In this document: positions 44,101 to 50,510 of the stretch, in pieces
Layout of the letters: every line of letters starts with the position of its first letter
Position numbering within the stretch: position 1 is the stretch's first letter
Source: Alkalihalobacillus bogoriensis ATCC BAA-922
GTDB lineage: Bacteria > Bacillota > Bacilli > Bacillales > Bacillaceae_F
Reading direction: 5' to 3'
Assembly (NCBI RefSeq): GCF_000621445.1
Contig: NZ_JHYI01000035.1
Coordinates: 1 to 51,193 of the forward strand
DNA length: 51,193 nucleotides
Notes under the pieces: model-generated
What the model was told of the DNA's origin: nothing
Database searches by the model: none
The model's input: the letters and a program-made list of their open reading frames with translations, nothing else
Program-made: the position numbers and the translations under genes

Positions 44101-44713
44101 CCGCATCAAAATAAAAAGTGTTTCTCCTCTCTATCCACTCTTCTCCTGCCAACGCTTTAAACTCTTGCTTAAATGCTTCGTAAACCCCTTTTGCATCTAA
44201 ATACTTCTCCATTTCAGCCACACCAGGAATGTCACCATAATAACCTCTATGCTCATAGAATACCTTCATAAACACTCGTAGTATCGCATCTTCTTTTGAC
44301 TTACTATCTAAGGAGCTTTTCGAATCGATATTGAAAAGTATCACTTCAGTATCCACATTGGCTGTACGTTTCATATTCGCAACAATAATTGGATCTTCAA
44401 TTTTCTCATCAAAAAATTCGAGTGCCTTTTTCCCTTGTACTTCTTTATTTTCAAGTAAGTACGCTAAAATTTTTAAAAAGTGTGATTTACCCGATCCAAA
44501 GAAACCTGAAATCCAAACACCCATTTTATCCGTTGTACCGTCAATTCCTTTTTGATAGTTTTCATAAAACTTCGATAGGTGTTTGTTCAACTCTCTTGTC
44601 ACAACATACTCATCTAACTCTTGATAAATATGTTTTTCATCGGTCTGAGCCACTTTAATAACGCCTTTTATGTCACGTTCAATGTCTTTTTGAAACATAT
44701 CTTTAATGATCAT
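41147..44713 (-). CDS. brxC: BREX P-loop ATPase BrxC
   Basis: This 1188-aa protein starts with IIKDMFQKDIERDIKGVIKV, typical of BrxC. Walker A is GFFGSGKS (70-77); a second conserved block HLIFLVDEIGQYIGDSRNLM carries a Walker B. Long helical regions fill the C-terminal half (QRRKQEEQGTGVIETQPP near the end). BrxC is a large ATPase distantly related to the ORC/Cdc6 AAA+ proteins and is essential for BREX. RBS GAGGGGG precedes the ATG. It is 15 bp after brxB and 15 bp before pglX. Confidence 0.95.
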   Translation of the reverse strand: MIIKDMFQKDIERDIKGVIKVAQTDEKHIYQELDEYVVTRELNKHLSKFYENYQKGIDGTTDKMGVWISGFFGSGKSHFLKILAYLLENKEVQGKKALEFFDEKIEDPIIVANMKRTANVDTEVILFNIDSKSSLDSKSKEDAILRVFMKVFYEHRGYYGDIPGVAEMEKYLDAKGVYEAFKQEFKALAGEEWIERRNTFYFDADYVIGALTKVTEMTEESARNWFENGVNNFEISIEKFAKDVKEYIKQKGDNFHLIFLVDEIGQYIGDSRNLMLNLQTVAEDLGTHCEGKVWIMVTSQESIDTIIKVKGDDFSRIQGRFDTRLSLSSISVDEVIKKRILLKKDFVNDKLKVYFPEKSAILKNLISFKESTADLRGYDNEQEFADVYPFVPYQFKLLQNVFEQVRKHGSSGKHLSEGERSMLSAFKEAGLRYKDSAEGSLIPFYAFYDTIKEFLNPTISRVIEGAYENPALKDDAFNMELLKVLFMIKYIKELPANIDNIATLMVTNIDEDKLQLKEKIKSSLRKLISQTLIQKNGDYYIFLTDDEQDVNREIKAVSIEEETVKRELANYIFEDLYQGTRYRYGKVYDFSYRQKMDEKDYKNQTASIGINILSPLSDHYEKSEQELMMMSSGTNELIVKLGGSDTYIEEMREVLQIEEYRKKRNITQLPESIQNILNNKQAEARERRRRVRDLLEDAIKSSVFYVNGDRVDIKGSSVKEKFNTALESLVENVYTKLAYVKTHLDTERDLIDILAVKDEQLTLGEDMKQIPNPLAIKEVSDFIGLQDEIKKQVRVKPLLDRFNDKPYGWRPLDIAGIIAHLLKEQRIRIRYNAQYLEPEDGVNKIITVLTKTQEADKAIVLKRVKVDESLIRVAKSICKEVFNKTDLADDEDGLVKDIRTLMERQISEINALKARYEGRKYPGLSLLDKGLEYFGEFHKGLDNASFFTKLKEMEDDLLDWEEDIVYVKSFFGTDQKRIFDEGLQALKKYEENKMYVMSDGSEDFIQKLTDIVKDPIPYKKIKDIPELVNKVEETINAVLEEKKTNAKSKLQADYENLAILAKQYGVSTETKQRVDQYYKDLTTNIESFVDIYKVDATISQSTSFKEKYERVIDREIKEWQRRKQEEQGTGVIETQPPVATIQKQKVKVSELLAVKTLQSEEDVDQFVNTLSNKLKEIIKSNKHIEFLD

Positions 44714-44728
44714 TTCTTATCCCCCTCA

Positions 44729-45295
44729 CTAATCCACTAAGCGAAATGCTCGGTAATAATTATCATCTTTAAATTTTCCAAACAATTGAAGTGATTGCCC
44801 ATCATATTGACCAGGGAAAAACATGATCACAGGTGTTTTATCTATCACTTCTTGTAAATTATTAAGTATCGTATGCGACCTGACAAATGGATAAACCTTA
44901 CCTATTCCTGTTAAAAAGACAACATTATGAGCCCCTATTTGTTCTTTAATTTTTTTCAGGAAAATATCAGGTTTTGCAAAGGTTGTCATTGCTTTAAACA
45001 ACGCTTCTTTTCCTTGCTTTTCTTCCATATCAAAAATACGATTAAATATGTTCCGTTCTTTTGCAATCTCTAACAGCATTTTATATAAATCAAACTCGAT
45101 GATTTTGCGGTTTGTACCCTCATAGCTGAACTCTTTCTTAATATGGTTAATATAGTCTCGAACAACGAGTTCCCCTTCTGGTTCATAGTCAAAAACATAA
45201 AAGCTGATTTCATTACCAAGACCATGTCCTTGAATAAATTTGTCATCTCGTATTTTCGGAATAATTTTATCCAGCCTTGCATTCAAGTTACCCAT
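44729..45295 (-). CDS. brxB: BREX protein BrxB (DUF1788)
   Basis: This 188-aa protein has the DUF1788 pattern: ARLDKIIPKIRDDKF near the start, ISFYVFDYEPEGELVVRDYI, then VVFLTGIGKVYPFVRSHTIL and a C-terminal MFFPGQYDGQSLQLFGKF. BrxB is a small essential BREX component that links PglZ and other subunits. It lies 10 bp after brxA on the same strand. Confidence 0.93.
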   Translation of the reverse strand: MGNLNARLDKIIPKIRDDKFIQGHGLGNEISFYVFDYEPEGELVVRDYINHIKKEFSYEGTNRKIIEFDLYKMLLEIAKERNIFNRIFDMEEKQGKEALFKAMTTFAKPDIFLKKIKEQIGAHNVVFLTGIGKVYPFVRSHTILNNLQEVIDKTPVIMFFPGQYDGQSLQLFGKFKDDNYYRAFRLVD

Positions 45296-45305
45296 TACTT
45301 AACAC

Positions 45306-45902
45306 TCACTCCCCCATCGCACGCACATAATCATGCTCACCAATAAAAAACAGATGTTCTTTTACTCGTTCATCGATTAACAAGCGACTTAATTCACCTG
45401 TTTCCTTATTTTTAACGATCCCTATTTCAAACAACAACTTCATGAATACCTGTTTTAACTTATCAACCGTTTTTTCTGTCCAACTTGCCACTTTCTCGTC
45501 TTGTTCTGACTTATATGTAAAGTACGTATTCATATCTTTTTTCTCCAGCAAATAGTCATTAGCTTGAAGCTTTTCACGAATTACCTCATCCATAAATTCA
45601 AAAAACAAACGATCCGTTTTCATAATGGCATAAAGGTTAATCATTTTACCTACTTCCAAAGGTTCTTCCAATACCATTTTTCTTAATGTTTCATCCAACG
45701 TGTTAGCTCGCCTTAATACAGAAGGCAAACTACGTTTTGCACTGTTTTGCACTTTGTATTGAAAGTAGTTTTCCTCGAAAACTTTTGACCTGATTTCTTT
45801 ATCTGATAAGCCTTGCTCTTTAAGTCGCAAAACTTGCTTTAACTCAAACAATAAAAACGATGCTCCTGTTAAAGATGTACTATATAATAGTTCTTTACTC
45901 AT
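45306..45902 (-). CDS. brxA: BREX protein BrxA (DUF1819)
   Basis: This 198-aa helical protein opens with SKELLYSTSLTGASFLLFEL and continues with the DUF1819 pattern (NYFQYKVQNSAKRSLPSVLR, then LYAIMKTDRLFFEFMDEVI). BrxA folds like the RNA-binding antitermination protein NusB and binds DNA. It is the first core BREX gene, 15 bp after a small leader gene. Confidence 0.93.
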   Translation of the reverse strand: MSKELLYSTSLTGASFLLFELKQVLRLKEQGLSDKEIRSKVFEENYFQYKVQNSAKRSLPSVLRRANTLDETLRKMVLEEPLEVGKMINLYAIMKTDRLFFEFMDEVIREKLQANDYLLEKKDMNTYFTYKSEQDEKVASWTEKTVDKLKQVFMKLLFEIGIVKNKETGELSRLLIDERVKEHLFFIGEHDYVRAMGE

Positions 45903-45917
45903 ATGTAAAAACCTTCC

Positions 45918-46181
45918 TTATTGTTGACTATTTGTAATAGTATGACCATTCAAAGTTAGTATTCTCTCCACAACTTCAAGCCTTCTCTTACCACATTGTT
46001 GCCTTAATACTGTCGTAAATTCATTTTCCTTTAGAACTTTACTTTTATTGTTGATGAAAAGTTCATTAACTTTCGTAATTAGTTCATTTTCATCAAGTCC
46101 ATTTTCCCAATACGCATCGACAATTCCGTTTAATGCTACAGCAAGGTCACGTTGCGTTTTATAAAATAGTTTCACTTCCAT
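45918..46181 (-). CDS. small leader gene of the BREX operon (TIGR04540-like)
   Basis: This 87-aa protein (KLFYKTQRDLAVALNGIVDA, then CGKRRLEVVERIL) looks like the TIGR04540 family of small helical proteins known from Clostridium and Bacillus. GAGGTGA precedes the ATG, and the gene leads the operon directly before brxA. Its role in BREX is unknown; it might regulate the operon. The family match is from memory of the pattern. Confidence 0.65.
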   Translation of the reverse strand: MEVKLFYKTQRDLAVALNGIVDAYWENGLDENELITKVNELFINNKSKVLKENEFTTVLRQQCGKRRLEVVERILTLNGHTITNSQQ

Positions 46182-46220
46182 GATGTCACCTCAAAAAACT
46201 ATCGTATTTACTCTACTTTT

Positions 46221-46249
46221 ATTTTATTCTTACTCCAAACTTACTACAA
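46221..46249 (-). promoter_or_regulatory. candidate sigma-A promoter of the BREX operon
   Basis: On the minus strand TTGTAG (46244-46249) and TAAAAT (46221-46226) are separated by 17 bp, about 40 bp upstream of the leader gene. This is the only reasonable promoter seen in the gap, and it would drive the full 15-kb BREX operon. Confidence 0.5.
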
Positions 46250-46296
46250 GACCACATTTATCTATATAGCAATATTCGTTTTACATAAATCGACAA

Positions 46297-46330
46297 AAAG
46301 ACGAAAAAGACCTCGCTGTATTTAGCGAAG
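46297..46330 (-). terminator. rho-independent terminator upstream of BREX
   Basis: CTTCGCT/AGCGAGG stem (one wobble) with a following TCTTTTTCGTCTTTTT on the minus strand ends transcription of the 367-aa gene at 46343-47446. Confidence 0.75.
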
Positions 46331-46342
46331 CCTATCCTGATA

Positions 46343-47446
46343 CTACCTATACAAATAATAATCCGCTCTATCTTCTATTGCTATTCGGTAACTGTCTTCC
46401 GTCTCAATATAATTTTCTATTTCTGCTGACATTATGCCACATTCATAATCTAAATCACCATCGGTATATGACTTTCTCACTTCTATTCCTTCAGCCTTAA
46501 TTTCTTTGACTCTAAAAATGTACGGACTGAAAAAGAGCAAAAACCGTTCAAACAGCTTAGCAATAATTTCAAATGTTTCTTCATACGATTCAGGTGGTGC
46601 AAAATAAATCCCAATTTTTCTATCGACAAAGGTAATGTTACTGTTAATTCTTTCTTTCATTTGTCTTTTTAAAGTTTGAAACTTCTCATACATAGCAATC
46701 TTTGAAATATCGAAGTAGAGTTCAACAAAAGCTAAGCCGTTGCGATTTTTAACTGCACATCTATAATTTAACCCTGCTACCCCTGCACCTACATTTAATA
46801 TATGGTCGTGGATGTACGCCTTTTTGTTATAGTAAAAGTTTAAAAAATATGGCATCCTTTCTCTTAAAACACATAACAATGCTTTCTTAACTTCTTCAAT
46901 ACGTGAATAATCGTATTCATATTTTGTAATTTGAGCTTGCCCTATGTAAAAGTCAGGCAATTGTTGTAATGAATGATGCACTGTTAGAATTTTGTCTACC
47001 TCTTTTATACGATACAACTCATCAAATACTTCTAATTTATAAAGCTCATTCAACTCTATCAAAAGTGGCATAACTTGTGGATCAATTTGCAAAGCATAGA
47101 AATCAATATAACGTTTGTTTTTCGCTCTAAGCCATTCTTCTATCTCTCTATTATGATTATCTTCAAATTCAGATGCAATCCAGACAATAACACCTTCAGG
47201 TTGAATTTCAATCATTTCCTTAATACGTTCTAAGTAACGAGTATTAGACTTCGTAATTTGTACTTCTATTAAAATATTAAGTCTTCGCTTTCTATCAACA
47301 GCACTAATATCTGTTTTCTTTCCACCTGCTCGATTTTCCAATTCGATATTTGCTAATTGCAATTGCATTGCATCTTCTAAAATACTCGGATACTTGATTA
47401 ACGCCCAGCAAAAGATTGCTTCCTTGTTCGAACCATTCTTACTCAC
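46343..47446 (-). CDS. PD-(D/E)XK nuclease-like protein (DUF4268-type)
   Basis: This 367-aa protein has an N-terminal nuclease-like core: IELENRAGGKKTDISAVD (D46), then LNILIEVQITKSNTRYLERI (E61-V-Q63), then GVIVWIASEFEDNHNREIEE. This is the endonuclease-like pattern joined to a C-terminal DUF4268-like domain (FVELYFDISKIAMYEKFQTL). Such proteins are frequent in defence islands. It lies directly upstream of BREX but has its own terminator. Function is not known. Confidence 0.65.
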   Translation of the reverse strand: MSKNGSNKEAIFCWALIKYPSILEDAMQLQLANIELENRAGGKKTDISAVDRKRRLNILIEVQITKSNTRYLERIKEMIEIQPEGVIVWIASEFEDNHNREIEEWLRAKNKRYIDFYALQIDPQVMPLLIELNELYKLEVFDELYRIKEVDKILTVHHSLQQLPDFYIGQAQITKYEYDYSRIEEVKKALLCVLRERMPYFLNFYYNKKAYIHDHILNVGAGVAGLNYRCAVKNRNGLAFVELYFDISKIAMYEKFQTLKRQMKERINSNITFVDRKIGIYFAPPESYEETFEIIAKLFERFLLFFSPYIFRVKEIKAEGIEVRKSYTDGDLDYECGIMSAEIENYIETEDSYRIAIEDRADYYLYR

Positions 47447-47490
47447 CTTTAGCCTTCCTCCTTATCTATATTTTGTAAATTATTTTTGAC

Positions 47491-47533
47491 AAAAAAATAG
47501 AAGCATTATATAACCGTCAGGCTACACAATGCT
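47491..47533 (-). terminator. rho-independent terminator of the mini-gene
   Basis: AGCATTGTGTA and TATATAATGCT pair over 11 bp (G-U wobbles) and are followed by TCTATTTTTTT on the minus strand. It begins 5 bp after the stop of the 17-codon frame. Confidence 0.75.
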
Positions 47534-47537
47534 CCCT

Positions 47538-47591
47538 TTAACTTTGCTCTTCTATTTTCCCTTGAATCTTTTTTATAGTCCGTAAAACCAT
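47538..47591 (-). CDS. 17-aa peptide encoded by an isolated mini-gene
   Basis: ATG 47591, with GGAGG 8 nt upstream, encodes MVLRTIKKIQGKIEEQS and a TAA. A perfect consensus promoter lies about 30 bp upstream and a terminator starts 5 bp downstream, so the transcript would be only about 125 nt. A LexA-like site overlaps the promoter spacer. The peptide is basic and amphipathic in its first half. It may be a small regulatory or toxic peptide, or the RNA itself may be the product. Confidence 0.5.
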   Translation of the reverse strand: MVLRTIKKIQGKIEEQS

Positions 47592-47621
47592 ACTCCTTGC
47601 CTCCTTATCTTCATTTACGTC

Positions 47622-47650
47622 ATTATAAGAATATACGTTCCTAATGTCAA
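47622..47650 (-). promoter_or_regulatory. perfect sigma-A promoter of the mini-gene
   Basis: TTGACA (47645-47650) and TATAAT (47622-47627) with exactly 17 bp between them on the minus strand match the vegetative consensus in all 12 positions. The transcript should start near 47615. Confidence 0.85.
47629..47640. promoter_or_regulatory. LexA-like operator in the mini-gene promoter
   Basis: GAACGTATATTC (minus strand) differs by one base from the Bacillus SOS box GAAC-N4-GTTC. It lies within the spacer of the consensus promoter, where a bound repressor would block RNA polymerase. An identical 12-mer occurs at 50240-50251. Confidence 0.5.
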
Positions 47651-47737
47651 TAAATATTAACCATCTCTTTTTCCCTTTTCCCTTAACTCTACTCTATGTA
47701 TGACGAGAACAGAATAAATCTGTTCCCTTTCCAGCAA

Positions 47738-48178
47738 TTAAAACACTTCTTTAAATTTGCTAATGGCTGTACTGATATTGTTAATGTCACTAATCATTGT
47801 AGAATGACTCCACTTTGCCTTGATAATTTCGTCAATCACATTTAACAATGCCTCTTTTGCATCCGCATGAAGAGTAACTCCACCTGTTGTAACAGATGAA
47901 TGTCCATATAATAATTCAGCTAATGTCTTAGTTGTATGCTCTTGCCCTGAATTAGATATCTGCAACAAATCAAACACATCCACATCTAATGCTTCTGCAA
48001 TTTCCTCAATGATAACGAAGCTTGGTCGCTTCTTCTCCCCCGTTTCGATCCTATGAACATAACTTGCACTTACATCTACTTTTTTAGATAGTTGTTCTAA
48101 ACTATAGCCCTTTTCCTCTCTTAACCTACGAATCAATTTACCAAACTCCGCTGGCATTTGTTTTCTACCTTTTCCCAT
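47738..48178 (-). CDS. XRE-family regulator, 146 aa
   Basis: Residues 8-70 form a clear Cro/C1-type helix-turn-helix (FGKLIRRLREEKGYSLEQLS, then VDVSASYVHRIETGEKKRPS, then EEIAEALDVDVFDLLQ). The rest is a short helical domain. ATG 48178 has AGGAG 8 nt upstream. Its C-terminal region resembles the SinR-like/phage-type regulators of Bacillus. It may control the neighbouring mini-gene, the nuclease-like gene or BREX. Confidence 0.85.
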   Translation of the reverse strand: MGKGRKQMPAEFGKLIRRLREEKGYSLEQLSKKVDVSASYVHRIETGEKKRPSFVIIEEIAEALDVDVFDLLQISNSGQEHTTKTLAELLYGHSSVTTGGVTLHADAKEALLNVIDEIIKAKWSHSTMISDINNISTAISKFKEVF

Positions 48179-48580
48179 CTCAATCACTCCTGTTCTACTT
48201 TTTCCATTATAGAAATCCTTTTTGATTAAAAATCTTTATATTATAGATTAGTAGAGTGATTTTATAACTTAAAAACAGAAAATTTGATAGTAAGTCTTAA
48301 ATTCGGCATGTCAGTTATGTGAATGTGGTAGTTCTATGAATAAGTTACATAAGTTATATGCATATTTTTCATATATGTTATGTCCATTTTCTGTAAAACA
48401 TATGAACGATATTCATATAAAAAGCTTGGTTGGTAGGAAGTTAAGATACAGTTTCCATAGTTTATATGAAAGTCTTTCATACAGTATGGTTAAGATTCTT
48501 AGTTTGCAAGGAACATAAGTTCGTTTTTATTGAGTTAAGAAACTAACTGTAATAAAAAGCAAGAGAAAGTCCATCATATC

Positions 48581-48603
48581 TTATTTAGAATTATTCTAAA
48601 TAA
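48581..48603. promoter_or_regulatory. 23-bp perfect palindrome resembling a PerR/Fur box
   Basis: TTATTTAGAAT and ATTCTAAATAA flank a single T. The inner TTAGAATTATTCTAA differs in two positions from the PerR box TTATAATNATTATAA. No gene starts immediately downstream on either strand, so the target is unclear. Confidence 0.4.
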
Positions 48604-48646
48604 TTTTCGGTGCTCTTTGTAGGTGTTTTTTTCATTGAATGTGGAT

Positions 48647-48740
48647 ATAGGAGACACGTAATACAGATATAGAAGATTGCCAATCATAGAAGATGTTCAA
48701 AGGAAACATAGAAGACTTCCATCCCAGAAAAGAATAGAAG
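48647..48740. repeat. direct repeats ATAGAAG shared with the 24-kb region
   Basis: ATAGGAG at 48647 and ATAGAAG at 48669, 48686, 48708 and 48734 are all in the same orientation. CATCCCAGAA at 48720-48729, just before the last copy, also precedes the copy at 24621 in the candidate origin. Confidence 0.6.
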
Positions 48741-48892
48741 CCTAAAAAATGAATCGCTATATATAGTATTATGTTTTCCGAAAGTTGCTAAGTAGAGATT
48801 AGGTTTCAGGATAAAGGGAGGAGAATGACTTAGGTAAAACGTAATACAACACTATTCCCCTATATCCTTATTTCTCCTCTGTGCAGATTGAT

Positions 48893-49552
48893 TTACTTAA
48901 CATGTTTTAGTGCTTCACGTTTGCTAAGGTTTTGCAATGGCGTATTTTCAACAAACGTAATGACAGACTGCGGATTTGTTTTTGCATACTGCCTCAATGA
49001 CCAACCAATTGCTTTTGCGATAAAAAACTCTTTATCATCCCCATGCCTCTGACAATAGGAAAACAATCGCTTTTCATCCGTCTTATCTTTAAATGATAAT
49101 TGATGTAAAATAGCTGTTCTTCTTACCCACATATTGTCATCATTAACCCATTCATCCATTACTTTTACTTGTTCTGGAAATTCCAAAATAATATGTCCTA
49201 CTACACCACTTGCAAGGTTATCTATTGTATCCCACCATGATTTTGTAATTATGAGTTTCTTAATTTTAGGTAAGTCCTCAGAAACCAATAATTTCTTTGA
49301 TTTTTTTAAATAATCAATGGCTACGTATTGGTATTCTCTCTCACGCTGTTCCCAAAGGTCAAAAATAAATTCCCAATCAACCGCCTTCTTGCCAACTTGC
49401 CATTCTTTAAATAGAGTAGAAGTAGCTTTTTTTCTATCAGGCGTTTGAATTCCCATAAATTCAAAATGGTTTTTCATATAAGCAGACATTCCGATTGCTT
49501 TTTCCGAGTTTTTTAACAACTGAAAATGGTTTGTTACATCTTGAACATTCAT
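48893..49552 (-). CDS. AlkD-like DNA alkylation repair protein
   Basis: This 219-aa protein is built of helical HEAT-like repeats. The pattern YMKNHFEFMGIQTPDRKK near the start, then EREYQYVAIDYLKKSKK, KSWWDTIDNLASGVVGHIIL and NMWVRRTAILHQL is that of the AlkC/AlkD DNA glycosylase family. SWWDTID carries the tryptophans and aspartate that stack with and act on the damaged base. It removes positively charged alkylpurines such as 3- or 7-methyl adducts. It lies next to genes with SOS-like sites but has its own start region. Confidence 0.92.
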   Translation of the reverse strand: MNVQDVTNHFQLLKNSEKAIGMSAYMKNHFEFMGIQTPDRKKATSTLFKEWQVGKKAVDWEFIFDLWEQREREYQYVAIDYLKKSKKLLVSEDLPKIKKLIITKSWWDTIDNLASGVVGHIILEFPEQVKVMDEWVNDDNMWVRRTAILHQLSFKDKTDEKRLFSYCQRHGDDKEFFIAKAIGWSLRQYAKTNPQSVITFVENTPLQNLSKREALKHVK

Positions 49553-49580
49553 TGATTGTCACTCCTACACATAGAGATGA

Positions 49581-50108
49581 TCACTTTTTCACTTCATAGT
49601 GAAGCTCTACAAACTGATTAAACGTTCTTGTTCCAATAAGTGATAGTTCTAATTGTACTTCTTTAAATAAAGGTATACCGTTTCCTAAAACCGCTGGTGC
49701 AACAGTTAAAATCACTTCATTAACCAACTCTTCTTTTATGAATGATTGTATTATTTCTCCACCACCAACCAGCCATATGTTTTTGCCTTTTTGTTTTTTT
49801 AGCTTATTTGTAAAATCAACGATATCCTCGTTTATAAATCTTGTATATTCCGTATGCTCTTGATTAGAACTTGTAAACACATAACACTCCTTTTCTTTAT
49901 AAGGAAATTCCTCGGTTACATGTTGTATTATCCAATCATATGTTCTTTTCCCCATCAAAACTGTATCAACAGTAGCATAAAACTCCGAATAACCGTTATC
50001 TCCGTCACCTTCTACATTAAATAACCAATCTAATGAATCGTCTTTTGTAGCAATGTATCCATCTAAACTCGAAGCGATAAATACAACTACTCTTCGCTTT
50101 TCAGCCAT
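49581..50108 (-). CDS. RibD C-terminal/dihydrofolate-reductase-family protein
   Basis: The 175-aa protein has the DHFR fold of the RibD C-terminal family: VVVFIASSLDGYIATKDDSL at the start, then TVLMGKRTYDWI and IWLVGGGEIIQSFIKEELVN. The Gly-rich LVGGGE and MGKRTY segments bind NADPH. It probably reduces a small substrate; many Bacillus paralogues (YyaP/YwjB-like) have no known substrate. ATG 50108 follows AAGGTGG by 5 nt; a GTG three codons upstream is possible. It precedes the AlkD-like gene by 28 bp and shares its transcript. Confidence 0.85.
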   Translation of the reverse strand: MAEKRRVVVFIASSLDGYIATKDDSLDWLFNVEGDGDNGYSEFYATVDTVLMGKRTYDWIIQHVTEEFPYKEKECYVFTSSNQEHTEYTRFINEDIVDFTNKLKKQKGKNIWLVGGGEIIQSFIKEELVNEVILTVAPAVLGNGIPLFKEVQLELSLIGTRTFNQFVELHYEVKK

Positions 50109-50204
50109 AATAACCACCTTCTCATCACTTCAAACAACGAATAAATACTACCAACTTCCTTAATTATACAGAAAAGCCCAGCCAGATTAAATACTGTATT
50201 ACTC

Positions 50205-50233
50205 TTGCAACCTACCCTTACTTAATTTAATAT
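50205..50233 (+). promoter_or_regulatory. candidate promoter of the 56-aa gene
   Basis: TTGCAA (50205-50210), 17 bp, and TAATAT (50228-50233) precede the small gene by about 40 bp on the plus strand. A LexA-like site overlaps the expected start of transcription. Confidence 0.5.
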
Positions 50234-50239
50234 ATATAG

Positions 50240-50251
50240 GAATATACGTTC
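50240..50251. promoter_or_regulatory. second LexA-like site
   Basis: GAATATACGTTC, identical to the site in the mini-gene promoter (47629-47640), lies at the likely transcription start of the 56-aa gene. It is one base off the SOS consensus GAAC-N4-GTTC. The flanking bases are also shared (ATA-R-site-S-TAA). Confidence 0.5.
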
Positions 50252-50271
50252 GTAAGTAAAGGAGCCGACAC

Positions 50272-50442
50272 ATGACTACAGTACCGAAAGACTTGAAAGA
50301 CTATGCTTTTCAAATTGCGACTGAAGTTGCACGTTTGAGCGGAAAAGAACCTTTGGCAATTTGGAACTCAGAGAATTTTCAAAAAGGTTTACAAGAAATT
50401 GCTGAAAAAGAGCTGGAACGATTAAAAAAGGAGCAAAAATAA
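50272..50442 (+). CDS. small basic helical protein, 56 aa
   Basis: ATG 50272 follows AAAGGAG by about 8 nt. The product (KDYAFQIATEVARLSGKEPL, then FQKGLQEIAEKELERLKKEQ) is all helix with a charged C-terminal coil. The family is not recognised. A promoter with a LexA-like site lies upstream and a terminator follows at once, so it is a single-gene unit that may be damage-inducible. Confidence 0.6.
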   Translation: MTTVPKDLKDYAFQIATEVARLSGKEPLAIWNSENFQKGLQEIAEKELERLKKEQK

Positions 50443-50445
50443 GAA

Positions 50446-50480
50446 AAAGGAGAGATGCTGACTACATTTCTCCTTTCTCT
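50446..50480. terminator. bidirectional terminator
   Basis: AAGGAGA/TCTCCTT stem with A- and T-rich flanks between the convergent 56-aa gene and the partial gene at the window end. Confidence 0.7.
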
Positions 50481-50510
50481 AAGTTCCATCTTGTTAACTT
50501 GTAAACTCGT

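Larger units (their letters stand above)
48188..48892. other. non-coding region with repeats and palindromes
   Basis: About 700 bp hold no convincing gene; a 60-codon frame at 48336-48518 has no RBS and a repeat-like composition (many ATATG/CATAT motifs). The region holds a 23-bp palindrome, five ATAGAAG-type repeats and a strong RBS followed by ATG ACT TAG (about 48815-48831). The repeats match those near the candidate origin. Confidence 0.5.

Noticed and set aside
41172-44658. several plus-strand reading frames of 70-124 codons opposite brxC
   Set aside because: They are antisense shadows of a well-supported 1188-aa gene.
48336-48518. 60-aa plus-strand reading frame
   Set aside because: No RBS; its sequence is made of repeated ATATG/CATAT motifs rather than normal codon use.
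48815-48831. strong RBS followed by ATG ACT TAG
   Set aside because: A two-codon frame cannot be called a gene; noted only as part of the non-coding region.
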